From CAYNWK01 sp964400875 (lineage in GTDB: Bacteria; Chloroflexota; Anaerolineae; Anaerolineales; UBA4823): DNA of 64,000 bases. Where the stretch lies: positions 1 to 64,000 of the forward strand of contig CAYNWK010000005.1 of NCBI GenBank assembly GCA_964400875.1, in the 5' to 3' direction. Below, in pieces: positions 17,265-25,654 of the stretch. A program made the position numbers and the translations under genes. The notes under the pieces are model-generated. The model made no database searches. It saw nothing but the letters and a program-made list of their open reading frames with translations, and was not told the origin of the DNA. The stretch's first letter is position 1; each line of letters starts with the position of its first letter.

Positions 17265-18206
17265 ATGATCCTGGTCACCGGCGGCACCGGTTTTATTGGC
17301 CGGGTCCTGGTCCGCCACCTCTCCGAAGCCGGCTACCCGGTGCGTCTTTTGCTGCGGCCTGCCCGGAAATCACCCCAGCTGCCGAAAGGAGTGCCCGTCG
17401 AGGTAGCCCTGAGCAGCCTGGACGACGACCGCGGCTTACGGGCTGCCATGGTAGGTGTTGATGTGGTTTACCATCTGGCCGGCGTTGAGAGCCGGGGGGC
17501 GTACGCCAGCTTGCTGGACGTGGACATTAACGGCACACGCGCGGTCGTGCAGGCCGCAGCCTCCGCAGGCATCGATCGTATCTTTTATCTCAGCCACATT
17601 GGCGCAGACCGGGCTTCTGCTTACCCGGTTTTTAAGGCGAAAGCCATCGCCGAGGAGTATATACGCCGCAGCGGCGTGGGTTTCACCATCGTGCGTTCGG
17701 CGGTGGTATACGGCGCCAACGACGGTTTTACAACCGGTCTAGCCCAGCTGCTCCACGCGCTGCCCTTCATCTTCCTGGTCCCCGGGCAGGGCGATAGTTT
17801 GCTGCAGCCGCTGTGGGTTGAGGATCTGGTCACCTGCCTGACCTGGGCGCTGGATGACGACGAAACCCGCGACCAAATGTACGAAGTCGGTGGTCCGGAA
17901 TTCTTGTCTTTTAACGAGATCTTGCAGATGGTGATGGATCAGTTAGGTTTACAGCGCAAGCCGGTTTACCTTCATCCCGCATACTTACGTGGTCTGACCG
18001 TGTTTTTGGAGAACCTGCTTCCCTCCATACCGGTCTCGGTTTATTGGCTGGATTATCTAGCGGCGAACCGTACTTGTTCGCTGGATACCATCCCGCGATT
18101 TTTTAATCTGATGCCTACCCGGATGGCGCAGCGGCTGGCCTACCTGGAAGGGCGCAACTGGCGGCGGGCGTTCTGGCGCTCGATCATGCGCCGCCAGCCG
18201 GTTTAA
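17265..18206 (+). CDS. Atypical SDR NAD(P)-dependent epimerase/dehydratase (NDUFA9-like)
   Basis: 313 residues; the ATG follows the PAC2 stop with no gap. The Rossmann motif VTGGTGFIG (4-12) and DVVYHLAG are clear, and YPVFK gives the SDR Tyr-x3-Lys pair (near residues 120-124). SAVVYGANDGF and LVPGQGDSLLQPLWVEDL are typical of atypical SDRs related to the NDUFA9 subunit of complex I and to NmrA-like proteins. Such proteins bind NAD(P)H; many have no known substrate. The C-terminus has a short hydrophobic stretch followed by a basic tail. The context with PAC2 upstream and the GNAT/racemase pair downstream does not settle the function. Confidence 0.8.
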   Translation: MILVTGGTGFIGRVLVRHLSEAGYPVRLLLRPARKSPQLPKGVPVEVALSSLDDDRGLRAAMVGVDVVYHLAGVESRGAYASLLDVDINGTRAVVQAAASAGIDRIFYLSHIGADRASAYPVFKAKAIAEEYIRRSGVGFTIVRSAVVYGANDGFTTGLAQLLHALPFIFLVPGQGDSLLQPLWVEDLVTCLTWALDDDETRDQMYEVGGPEFLSFNEILQMVMDQLGLQRKPVYLHPAYLRGLTVFLENLLPSIPVSVYWLDYLAANRTCSLDTIPRFFNLMPTRMAQRLAYLEGRNWRRAFWRSIMRRQPV

Positions 18207-18211
18207 GAACG

Positions 18212-19135
18212 ATGCGCGGACGAACGATACGCATTTTAGAAACAGCGCAGGATATGGTTGCAGTTGAAGCGCTGCAGCGGCTGGTCTGGCCTGGTGATGA
18301 CACCGAGATCGTACCGTTGCACGTGTTGGTAACGGCTGCTCACAACGGCGGTCTGGTGATCGGCGCTTTTGAGGAGGCGCGCCAGGGTGAGGAAGCCGGC
18401 CAGCTGGTCGGTTTCGTCTTTGGCTTTCCAGGCTTATATTTCACACCGGACGGTCCGCGGCCCAAGCACTGCTCGCACATGCTCGGCGTGCATCCCGAAT
18501 ATCGCGATCGGGGGATCGGCTTTGCTCTCAAGCGCGCCCAATGGCAAATGGTCCGCCATCAAAAGCTCGACAGGATCACCTGGACTTATGATCCATTGCA
18601 GAGTCGCAATGCCTATCTGAACATCGCCAAGTTAGGCGCAGTTTGCAACCGCTACCGCCGAGAGGTGTACGGTGAAATGCGCGACGGGGTCAATGCTGGC
18701 ACGCCTTCCGATCGCTTTGAGGTGGACTGGTGGGTCAACACCAAGCGCGTAGAGCGCCGGTTGAGCCGACGCGCGCGTCGCCAGCTCGACCTGGCTCATT
18801 TCCTCAGCGCAGACGCCGAGATCATCAACCCTTCCCACACAGATCCTGGAAGTTTGCCCCGCCCAGTTGATACGCAGGCTGTGCTTGCCTCGCTGGAGCA
18901 GAAAATCGACGCCGATCGCGATAAGGATGATGTTTTCCTGCTGCTGGAAATCCCGGCTGATATCCAGCAGATCAAAGCTGTTGACGCCGAATTGGCTCTG
19001 GCCTGGCGATCTCACACCCGAACCCTATTCGAACACTCCTTTGACCGCGGTTATCTGGTCACCGATTTCGTTTACCTGACCGGACCACAATCACGCAGTT
19101 TTTACGTACTGAGCCACGGAGAAAGCACCTTGTGA
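18212..19135 (+). CDS. COG3375-type GNAT acyltransferase
   Basis: 307 residues, starting six bases after the epimerase stop. The acyl-CoA loop is in HPEYRDRGIGFALKRAQW (about 93-110), preceded by SHMLGV. A conserved DRITWTYDPLQSRNAYLN block marks the COG3375 group, whose genes are often next to menC-like genes. In Geobacillus a GNAT N-succinyltransferase works with an N-succinylamino-acid racemase, so a succinyl- or acyltransferase acting on amino acids is a reasonable inference. Its last codons overlap the next start (GTGA), which indicates translational coupling. The central segment is strongly basic (ERRLSRRARRQLD). Confidence 0.75.
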   Translation: MRGRTIRILETAQDMVAVEALQRLVWPGDDTEIVPLHVLVTAAHNGGLVIGAFEEARQGEEAGQLVGFVFGFPGLYFTPDGPRPKHCSHMLGVHPEYRDRGIGFALKRAQWQMVRHQKLDRITWTYDPLQSRNAYLNIAKLGAVCNRYRREVYGEMRDGVNAGTPSDRFEVDWWVNTKRVERRLSRRARRQLDLAHFLSADAEIINPSHTDPGSLPRPVDTQAVLASLEQKIDADRDKDDVFLLLEIPADIQQIKAVDAELALAWRSHTRTLFEHSFDRGYLVTDFVYLTGPQSRSFYVLSHGESTL

Positions 19136-20250
19136 CTGCCATGAAGATCGAGAGCCTGCAGCTTTACCATTTACGCATGCCCCTGGTCGCTCCTTTTGAG
19201 ACTTCTTTCGGACGCATTGACACTCGGGATTGCATCTTGCTGGTTGCGAAATGCGGAGATCTGACCGGCTATGGTGAATGCGTCGCCGATCGCGATCCGG
19301 GTTATTCCTCCGAGACTGCTGAGACAGCCTGGTTCATTTTAGGAGAGTACCTGATCCCTGCCATCCTGGGACAGGAGATCGCCGGGGTTGAGGAATTGCA
19401 CAAACGGATGGAGGGTGTGCGCGGCCATCTGATGGCTAAAGCCGGGTTGGAAATGGCCTGGTGGGACTTGCAAGGCAAGCTCACCGGCTGCTCTCTGCGG
19501 GAGATGCTGGGTGGTAAGCGCCAGCGAATTCCAGTCGGCGTGTCTGTTGGGCTGCAAAGGGATCCGCAAACGCTGGTGGAAGTCGTCTCGCGGTACCTGG
19601 AAAAAGGCTACCAGCGGGTCAAGATCAAGATCAAACCGGGTCGCGATGTGGGCGATACACTGGCGGTGCGGCGGGCTTTCCCAGATCTGCGCCTGCAGGT
19701 GGATGCGAATTCGGCTTACACGCTGGAATCAGCGCAAGGGTTACGCCCACTGGATGACCTGGACCTTCTTTTGATCGAACAACCACTTGCGGAGGATGAT
19801 CTTTGGGATCACCACCGCCTGCAAAAAGAGTTCGATACGCCGATCTGCTTGGACGAAAGCATCCTTTCACCTCGCCACGCCCGCCAGGCGCTGGAAATGC
19901 AGGCCTGCCGGGTGATCAACATCAAAGCCGGCCGAGTTGGTGGGTTGAGCCGGGGTGTTGCCATTCACGATCTTTGCCATGCCCAGGGCGTGCCGGTGTG
20001 GTGCGGCGGGATGTTGGAGACCGGAGTGGGGAGGGCAGCAAACCTGGCGTTGGCCAGCCTGCCGGGGTTTTCTCTGCCCGGTGATATTTCGGCCACGGAG
20101 CGGTATTACCACGAGGATATCACCCAAGAGAGCTTCACGCTCAATCCGGATAGCACCATCGGGGTGCCTGAAGGCGACGGACTGGGGGTGTCCATCGATG
20201 AATCCGTCCTGGAAAGCGCGACGGTAAAACAGTTGCAGCTGCCAGGCTAA
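19132..20250 (+). CDS. o-Succinylbenzoate synthase / N-succinylamino-acid racemase (enolase superfamily)
   Basis: 372 residues from the GTG at 19132, which overlaps the GNAT stop codon as GTGA; an ATG at 19141 would also work. Enolase-superfamily catalytic residues are visible: the KxK lysines in VKIKIK (164-168), metal ligands Asp191, Glu216 and Asp241, and the second lysine Lys265 in INIKAGRVGG. The family covers MenC (menaquinone synthesis), N-succinylamino-acid racemase, and enzymes doing both. No other men gene is present, while a GNAT gene is translationally coupled, which favours the racemase role. Sequence alone cannot settle the activity, so I give no gene symbol. Confidence 0.85.
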   Translation: MTAMKIESLQLYHLRMPLVAPFETSFGRIDTRDCILLVAKCGDLTGYGECVADRDPGYSSETAETAWFILGEYLIPAILGQEIAGVEELHKRMEGVRGHLMAKAGLEMAWWDLQGKLTGCSLREMLGGKRQRIPVGVSVGLQRDPQTLVEVVSRYLEKGYQRVKIKIKPGRDVGDTLAVRRAFPDLRLQVDANSAYTLESAQGLRPLDDLDLLLIEQPLAEDDLWDHHRLQKEFDTPICLDESILSPRHARQALEMQACRVINIKAGRVGGLSRGVAIHDLCHAQGVPVWCGGMLETGVGRAANLALASLPGFSLPGDISATERYYHEDITQESFTLNPDSTIGVPEGDGLGVSIDESVLESATVKQLQLPG

Positions 20251-20383
20251 CCCTTCTCAAATTTAGGAGTTACCTAATCCACGAGCAGAGTGGAGCCTAT
20301 TGAGCAAAGCTGTTTGTATTTCGTCGCAAACTCATATATACTTTTGTTGTTGGTTCCTGACTCTCAGATTAAAAAATGAGGGG

Positions 20384-21019
20384 ATGATGCGCATTTACGA
20401 TATCTCGTTAACGATCTCTCCGGAGATACCCACCTGGCCCGGCGATCCGGCTGTTGTGGTTGAGCGCGCCGAAAAGATCGAGGCAGGCGCTCAATCCAAT
20501 ACCTCACGGCTGGAAATGAGCGCGCACACCGGTACGCACGTCGATGCCCCCTATCACTTTATCGCTACGGGGAATACCGTCGAATCGCTGGAATTGAGGG
20601 TGCTGACCGGACGGGCGTACGTCCTGCATCTGCCAGAGGCGGAAGTTATTACCGCTGAAGTGTTGGATGGGGCCGGAATCCCACCTCGCACTCGCCGGGT
20701 GCTCTTTCGCACGCGCAATTCTGACTACTGGGCGAACGGAGAAAAAACTTTTCAGCGTGATTTTGTAGCTATCAGCGGGGACGGGGCCGAATATTTGGTC
20801 AATCGCGGCGTCAAGCTGGTCGGCGTCGATTATTTATCGGTCGCGCCTTTTACAGATTCGGTCCCAACCCACAAAACTTTGCTCAAAGCCGGGGTGGTTA
20901 TTGTGGAGGGGCTCGATCTTTCGAAGGTGTCCCAGGGGCGCTACGCGTTCTACTGCCTGCCGCTCAAGATTAAGGGCTCGGATGGCGCGCCGGCCCGGGC
21001 GATCCTTGTCGGTGTCTAG
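20384..21019 (+). CDS. Cyclase-family metal-dependent hydrolase (kynurenine formamidase-like)
   Basis: About 211 residues if started at one of the paired ATGs at 20384/20387, just after GAGGGG; the frame is open back to a TTG at 20300 but those 28 residues look non-coding. The start MRIYDISLTISPEIPTWPGD and the metal-binding motif HTGTHVDAPYHF (about 46-57) define the cyclase/KynB family, in which the His-Asp-His set binds zinc or manganese. Members hydrolyse formylkynurenine, isatin or cyclic amides. It lies about 130 bases after the racemase gene on the same strand and could act on an N-acyl product, but that is a guess. The next gene overlaps its end. Confidence 0.8.
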   Translation: MMRIYDISLTISPEIPTWPGDPAVVVERAEKIEAGAQSNTSRLEMSAHTGTHVDAPYHFIATGNTVESLELRVLTGRAYVLHLPEAEVITAEVLDGAGIPPRTRRVLFRTRNSDYWANGEKTFQRDFVAISGDGAEYLVNRGVKLVGVDYLSVAPFTDSVPTHKTLLKAGVVIVEGLDLSKVSQGRYAFYCLPLKIKGSDGAPARAILVGV

Positions 21020-21572
21020 AAACTCGCTAGGGATTCGACTACTTGGTTTGAGCTTGACGTTTGGGTTGGCATTAGCAGGGTGTTCGTCAACGGACTTGCC
21101 TTCCCCTGGTATGGAAGGAGAAACAACGATGATGATGGAACTGACCAGCCCGGCCTTTCAGGAAGGCGAGGCTATCCCAGTAAGATATACCTGTGACGGA
21201 GAGGATGTCTCCCCTCCACTATCTTGGACGGGAGTGCCGCAAGAGGTCGCAAGCCTGGCCTTAATCGTAGACGATCCCGACGCTCCATCCGGTACGTTCG
21301 TCCATTGGGTCTTGTTCAACCTATCCGCGGACCTGAAGTCGCTGGCAGAAGGCGACAGCGGCGGAGGAATCCAGGGCACGATGGGATCGCGCAAGCAAGG
21401 CTACGGCGGTCCGTGTCCCCCCAGAAGCAGCGAACACCGCTATTTCTTTAAACTTTACGCTTTGGATACCACGCTGGATTTAGAGAGCGGCGCCACCAAA
21501 GCTGAGCTCGAAAAGGCCATGCAAGGCCATATCCTCGCCCGTGGTCAGCTGGTGGGCACGTACAGCCGTTAG
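21012..21572 (+). CDS. PEBP/YbhB-YbcL family lipoprotein
   Basis: 186 residues from the GTG at 21012, which overlaps the end of the cyclase gene by 8 bases. From this start a lipoprotein signal ends LALAGC (Cys24). The phosphatidylethanolamine-binding-protein fold is then clear: DDPDAPSGTFVHWVLFNL, GYGGPCPP and SEHRYFFKLYALD are the family signatures. A run of three ATGs at 21129-21137 with GGAAGGAG upstream could start a cytosolic form of about 147 residues, so two products are possible. The biochemical role of bacterial PEBP proteins is mostly unknown. A stem-loop follows 25 bases after the stop codon. Confidence 0.8.
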   Translation: MSRNSLGIRLLGLSLTFGLALAGCSSTDLPSPGMEGETTMMMELTSPAFQEGEAIPVRYTCDGEDVSPPLSWTGVPQEVASLALIVDDPDAPSGTFVHWVLFNLSADLKSLAEGDSGGGIQGTMGSRKQGYGGPCPPRSSEHRYFFKLYALDTTLDLESGATKAELEKAMQGHILARGQLVGTYSR

Positions 21573-21597
21573 CGGAATTCCTTTGAGGCATAATCCG

Positions 21598-21632
21598 GGA
21601 GTTATAAACCGGCGTCCCCGGTCCATAACTCC
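21598..21632. terminator. Two-way hairpin between convergent PEBP and fabL genes
   Basis: An outer stem ggagttat/ataactcc (21598-21605 with 21625-21632) encloses an inner stem accgg/ccggt (21608-21612 with 21618-21622). It is placed between two converging stop codons, as expected for a shared terminator. There is no long T-run on either side. Confidence 0.55.
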
Positions 21633-21640
21633 TGAATAGT

Positions 21641-22426
21641 TTAAATGCCGGGCACTAACAAGGTATAGCCGCCGTCCATCATGATGGTCTGGCCGCGGAT
21701 CATGCTGGCAGCAGGAGTGCACAGGAAAGCTACCACCTCGGCGACTTCCTCGGGGGTTGCCAGCCGACCGGCTGGCGTATTGGCGATGGCGCGCTGGATA
21801 GCGCCTGGTTGGCGGGTGTGATCGAAGTGTTCTAAAGCGCTGGTCAGCACGATTCCGGGGGAGACGGCGTTGACGACGATATTTTTGGGGGCCAGCTCGA
21901 CTGCCAGATAGCGGGTCAGCGCTTCGATAGCAGCTTTGCTGGCGCCTACTACACTGTAATCGGGCAACACGCGGATCGCGCCTGGGCTTGAAAGGCTGAT
22001 GATCGTACCCCCACCGCGTTTTTCCATCAACGGTACGGCCTGTTGTGCCGCGAAAAGCAACGCGCGCGCGTTGATGTTCATGGTCCAGTCCCAGCCGCGC
22101 GGTTTTTGATCGAGGGCTGGACGGTTGTACCCGGAAGCGGCATTACTGACCAGGATGTCCAGCCCGTCGAAGCGTTCAGCAATCTGCTCGAACAAGCGGT
22201 TGAGGTCCTCGATCGAACCAACATCGGCCCTGACCAGCAGGGCACGCCGGCCAACCGCTTCGATCTCCGCAGCAGTCTCTTCGGCGGGTTCGCGCTTGCG
22301 GAAGTAGTTGACCACGATATCAGCGCCGAGCCGGGCGAAGTGCAGGGCGATCGCCCGCCCAATGCCCCGTCCGGAGCCGGTAACCAGCACGGTTTTATTC
22401 TCGAAAGGGGTTGCGGCGCTTTCCAT
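21641..22426 (-). CDS. fabL: Enoyl-ACP reductase III (FabL-type SDR)
   Basis: 261 residues. The SDR nucleotide loop is TGSGRGIGRA (16-25). Unlike FabG, whose active site is Tyr-x3-Lys, this protein has Tyr157 and Lys164 in YSVVGASK, the Tyr-x6-Lys spacing of enoyl reductases. NAASGYNRP, WDWTMNINARALLF and EALTRYLAVELAPK closely match Bacillus FabL as I remember it. FabL reduces trans-2-enoyl-ACP with NADPH in the last step of each fatty-acid elongation cycle. The nearby fabH and fabF fit this. It is the last gene of a minus-strand run and starts 17 bases after ygfZ ends. Confidence 0.8.
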   Translation of the reverse strand: MESAATPFENKTVLVTGSGRGIGRAIALHFARLGADIVVNYFRKREPAEETAAEIEAVGRRALLVRADVGSIEDLNRLFEQIAERFDGLDILVSNAASGYNRPALDQKPRGWDWTMNINARALLFAAQQAVPLMEKRGGGTIISLSSPGAIRVLPDYSVVGASKAAIEALTRYLAVELAPKNIVVNAVSPGIVLTSALEHFDHTRQPGAIQRAIANTPAGRLATPEEVAEVVAFLCTPAASMIRGQTIMMDGGYTLLVPGI

Positions 22427-22443
22427 AGCGGTGTGAGAACCGG

Positions 22444-23424
22444 TCAGTCCTGGAAAGGCAATGTGACGACCTCGGCCGTCCCCCCAGACTTATCCCTGCC
22501 GATACGCAGGCTGGTTCCCGGCCTGGAGAACTCGCGTTTGATGATCCCCAAGGCGATCAGGCCGAAGCGGGGTGAATTCACCAACGAGGTAATCTCCCCG
22601 GCTGGCTGATTGCCCTCCGGTGACCACAGCCGACTGCCGTGTTCGACCAGCGCGCTCAGCCGCAGTCCGACCAAGTGGCGGGTAACTTTGTCGTATGTGA
22701 TCTGGCGGGCGATCACCTCTTGGCCGGTGTAGCAGCCCTTCGTGTCGGAGATCAACGCCCGCAAGCCGGTTTCCAGGGGCGTGTAATCGTTGGTGAGTTC
22801 GTGCCCCCCGGCGGGTATGCCGCTTTCCACGCGTAGGGAAGTAAAGCTTGCTGCGCTCAACCGGACGGCGCCGGCAGCTTCTAATGCGGCTTCGATTGGC
22901 TCGTGCGCCTCCAGGCGAGCGGAAATTTGCCAGCCCCAATCCCAGCGTCTGAACAGGTGGGCGGGCGCGCCGTCTACAGCCAGTTTGACCAGCGCATCCT
23001 CTTCCGGAAAAGCGTTGACACCCAGCTGTTCGAGGGTCCGTTCGGTCTGGGGGCCGATCAGGTGGAAATGGATGTAGGTATCACTCTCATCTTCAAGCTT
23101 GACCTGGTCCATGAAGAAAATCCTGCTGCGCAAGAAAGCCGACGTCTTCGCAGCTTTGCCGGGCAGGGTTACAGCCGCGAAACCTTCATCATCTTCGAAC
23201 AACGTCAGCACGTCCAGGATGCGCGCGGCGGGGTCGGTGAGCACCGTGGTCAGGGTGTTCCCATCCGAAAGTCGCTTGATATCGTTGGTCGATTGGCGCT
23301 GGAGGAAGTCGACGCGATCTGGACCGCTGACGCGTAACCAACCGATCGCGCTTTGGTGGTAGAAAGCGGACGTTTGCAGGGCTGCCTGGTAGCCGGGCAG
23401 CGCTTCGATTTCCCTCGTGGTCAT
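22444..23424 (-). CDS. ygfZ: YgfZ/IBA57-like folate-binding iron-sulfur assembly protein
   Basis: 326 residues from the ATG at 23424, preceded by CGGAG; the longer open frame upstream runs into the ftsH 3' end and its residues look non-coding. The sequence resembles the GcvT aminomethyltransferase fold, with VSGPDRVDFLQRQSTNDI near the start and the hallmark KGCYTGQE near residues 233-240. The cysteine in this motif is needed in YgfZ. The protein helps make or repair certain 4Fe-4S enzymes with tetrahydrofolate. A palindrome separates it from ftsH upstream, so it may have its own transcript with fabL. Confidence 0.88.
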   Translation of the reverse strand: MTTREIEALPGYQAALQTSAFYHQSAIGWLRVSGPDRVDFLQRQSTNDIKRLSDGNTLTTVLTDPAARILDVLTLFEDDEGFAAVTLPGKAAKTSAFLRSRIFFMDQVKLEDESDTYIHFHLIGPQTERTLEQLGVNAFPEEDALVKLAVDGAPAHLFRRWDWGWQISARLEAHEPIEAALEAAGAVRLSAASFTSLRVESGIPAGGHELTNDYTPLETGLRALISDTKGCYTGQEVIARQITYDKVTRHLVGLRLSALVEHGSRLWSPEGNQPAGEITSLVNSPRFGLIALGIIKREFSRPGTSLRIGRDKSGGTAEVVTLPFQD

Positions 23425-23446
23425 ACGATCTCCGAGATTAAATAAG

Positions 23447-23473
23447 CAATTGGCGGGCTTAGCCCGCCAATTG
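23447..23473. repeat. REP-like palindrome / terminator between ftsH and ygfZ
   Basis: caattggcgggct at 23447-23459 pairs with agcccgccaattg at 23461-23473. It lies 15 bases past the ftsH stop codon, where a terminator would be, but only a weak T-rich stretch follows. Its TTGGCGGGC core matches the palindrome at 53931-53967 and resembles that in the 43887-43976 element, so it may be a member of one repeat family. Confidence 0.6.
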
Positions 23474-23488
23474 ACTGGTTGATTCCGG

Positions 23489-25357
23489 TTAAACCGCCGT
23501 TGGTTGTGGTTCCGGTGTACCGCTGTTCTTGGGGATCGGCGGTGGGAAAATTTCCTCGAACTCTTCACGCGACAGGGTCTCAACCTCCAACAGGCGGCTG
23601 GCGATCGCATCAAGCCGGTCACGATACTGGTTGATGATCGCTTTGGCTCTGTCGTAAGCCTCGCTGACCAGCCGGCGGACTTCTTTATCGATCTGCTGGG
23701 CGACGGCTTCGGAGTAATCGCGCTGTTCGGAGATCTCCCGGCCAAGGAAGATCAGCTCTTCCTTCTGCCCATAGACCATTGGGCCGAGCGTTTCGCTCAT
23801 CCCCAGACGGGTGACCATAGCTCGGGCCATGCGGGTGACCCGCTCCAGGTCGTTGGAAGCGCCGGAGGTGATATCGTCGAAGACGACCTCCTCAGCAGCT
23901 CTCCCGCCCAGCAAGCCGACCATATCGGCGACGAGCTTCTTGCGAGCCATCAGGGTGCGGTCTTCTTCAGGCAGCATGATGGTATAGCCGCCCGCCATGC
24001 CGCGCGCGGTGATCGAAACCTTGTGTACCGGGTCTGCTTCGGCGATGGCGTTGGCGACGACCGCGTGACCGGCTTCGTGGTAAGCGACGATGCGCTTTTC
24101 TTCTTCGCTGATCAGGCGGCTCTTGCGTTCCGGTCCGGCGATGACGCGTTCGATGGCTTCTTCCATCTCCGGCTGTCCGATGACTTTCTTATTGCGCCGG
24201 GCAGCCAGGATAGCGGCCTCATTAACCAGGTTCTCCAGGTCTGCGCCAACGAACCCTGGGGTCGAGCGAGCCAGGACGCCGAGATCGACGTCGGGGGCCA
24301 GGGGTTTCCCTTTGACGTGCACTTTCAAGATAGCTTCACGCCCGCGCATATCCGGCCGATCCAGGACGACTCGGCGGTCAAAACGCCCGGGTCGCAGCAA
24401 AGCGGGGTCGAGGATGTCGGGGCGGTTGGTGGCGGCTACGATGATCACGTTGGTGTCGGTGTCGAAGCCGTCCATTTCAACCAGCATTTGGTTCAGCGTT
24501 TGCTCGCGTTCGTCGTGGCTGCCTCCCAGTCCAGCGCCACGCTGGCGGCCGACGGCGTCGATCTCGTCGACGAAAACGATGCAGGGTGACTGCCGCTTAG
24601 CCTGCTCAAATAAATCCCGCACACGGCTGGCGCCAACACCGACGAACATCTCGACGAATTCGGAGCCTGAGATCGAAAAGAAGGGTACGCCTGCCTCACC
24701 GGAAACGGCTTTAGCTAACAGGGTTTTTCCGGTGCCGGGAGGGCCGACCAAAAGCACGCCTTTGGGGATGCGCGCTCCCAGCGAGATGAACTTTTCCGGT
24801 TCTCGGAGGAACTCAACAACTTCGAACAGCTCTTCCTTGGCTTCTTCTACGCCGGCGACGTCGTCAAAGGTAACGGTTGGCTGGTCGCCGGAGAACATGC
24901 GCGCTCGAGATTTACCAAAGGATAGGGCTGCGTTGTTGCTGCCTTGCGCCTGGCGGAAAACAAACCAGAAAACGCCGGCTAACAGAATAAAGGGCACGAA
25001 ATACCCCAGCGCCGTGGCGATACCCAACCAGGCGCTCGGCGGCTTGACCTGAACCTTTACATTGCCCGCGTCCAGCTGTTCGGTGGTAACGCCTAATTCT
25101 TTCAGCTGTTCCACCAGGGTGGCGTTGGATTCCATTTGCGAGTTCTTCTCATTGCCATCGTTGTAGATCACGGTCAAGCGGTTCTCATCCACGATGATGC
25201 GGGAGATTTTATCTGCCTGGATATCGGCTGCCACTTCGCTGATGGTTAGCGGTTCTTGCGTATTCGCTGACTGTTGAAACTGATAGACCACCATCACAAT
25301 GATGGCTACAAACAACAGCAAGTAAATTATCGATGATCGATTGCGGGTCGGATTCAC
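23489..25357 (-). CDS. ftsH: ATP-dependent zinc metalloprotease FtsH
   Basis: 622 residues from the GTG at 25357, five bases after GGAGG; the in-frame TTG at 25369 lies on the ribosome-binding site itself. Two membrane helices (about 9-25 and 110-133) flank the periplasmic-side domain. The AAA domain has GPPGTGKT (205-212) and [13 protein letters not shown], and the metalloprotease site is HEAGH (427-431). FtsH extracts and degrades membrane and regulatory proteins, such as unassembled translocon parts and, in some bacteria, lipid-synthesis enzymes. The fatty-acid genes nearby are suggestive only. The ~250 bases upstream contain A/T-rich promoter-like sequence and a 9-bp direct repeat. Confidence 0.95.
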   Translation of the reverse strand: MNPTRNRSSIIYLLLFVAIIVMVVYQFQQSANTQEPLTISEVAADIQADKISRIIVDENRLTVIYNDGNEKNSQMESNATLVEQLKELGVTTEQLDAGNVKVQVKPPSAWLGIATALGYFVPFILLAGVFWFVFRQAQGSNNAALSFGKSRARMFSGDQPTVTFDDVAGVEEAKEELFEVVEFLREPEKFISLGARIPKGVLLVGPPGTGKTLLAKAVSGEAGVPFFSISGSEFVEMFVGVGASRVRDLFEQAKRQSPCIVFVDEIDAVGRQRGAGLGGSHDEREQTLNQMLVEMDGFDTDTNVIIVAATNRPDILDPALLRPGRFDRRVVLDRPDMRGREAILKVHVKGKPLAPDVDLGVLARSTPGFVGADLENLVNEAAILAARRNKKVIGQPEMEEAIERVIAGPERKSRLISEEEKRIVAYHEAGHAVVANAIAEADPVHKVSITARGMAGGYTIMLPEEDRTLMARKKLVADMVGLLGGRAAEEVVFDDITSGASNDLERVTRMARAMVTRLGMSETLGPMVYGQKEELIFLGREISEQRDYSEAVAQQIDKEVRRLVSEAYDRAKAIINQYRDRLDAIASRLLEVETLSREEFEEIFPPPIPKNSGTPEPQPTAV

Positions 25358-25460
25358 TAATACCTCCAAAGAAAGGTGACTGACCGCAGAATTCTATATT
25401 ATATAAATTATACCAATCTATACAGCTGACTGGTAGTCGGGAACGATTATAATCTTGGAA

Positions 25461-25480
25461 TTCTAACGTCGTTCTAACGT
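25461..25480 (-). promoter_or_regulatory. Direct repeat upstream of ftsH, possible operator
   Basis: ttctaacgt occurs at 25461-25469 and again at 25472-25480, an 11-bp period, so both copies lie on the same DNA face. It is about 105 bases before the ftsH start, next to several TATAAT-like hexamers (for example the reverse complement of attata near 25400). No well-placed -35 was found. The role is inferred only from position. Confidence 0.35.
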
Positions 25481-25608
25481 ATTTGTGGGTTATTCCAGTC
25501 GAACTCCCCCTGTTTTACCATATAAGCGGCAAGAAATACGCCTGATAAGGAGAATTTGGGCCGATTGGGTGAGCGCGCGCTCCAAAACACCAGAATATAG
25601 GTGGCTCC

Positions 25609-25634
25609 CGAGGCCGCGCAGTTGCGCGGCCTCG
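25609..25634 (-). terminator. Hairpin after fabH
   Basis: cgaggccgcgca (25609-25620) and tgcgcggcctcg (25623-25634) form a very GC-rich stem, 20 bases past the fabH stop codon on the minus strand. No T-run follows on that strand (it reads GGGAGCCACC), so its strength is uncertain. It separates the fabF-fabH operon from ftsH. Confidence 0.65.
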
Positions 25635-25654
25635 AAATGGAAAACCAGTTGTGT

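Noticed and set aside
19132..20250. Annotation as menC of the menaquinone pathway
   Set aside because: No other men gene is present and a GNAT gene is coupled to it, so the racemase function is at least as likely. I left the gene symbol blank.
22444..23745. The longer ygfZ frame with a 107-residue N-terminal extension
   Set aside because: The extension is antisense-like Arg/Ser/Pro-rich translation through the ftsH 3' end and the palindrome, and the ATG at 23424 has a ribosome site.
23504..24589. A 361-codon open frame on the plus strand
   Set aside because: It is antisense to ftsH, whose motifs are complete. The frame is open because of codon bias on the opposite strand and shows no domain.
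24090..25052. A 320-codon open frame on the plus strand
   Set aside because: It overlaps ftsH in another frame, and its Arg/Ser/Thr-rich translation is typical of a shadow frame.
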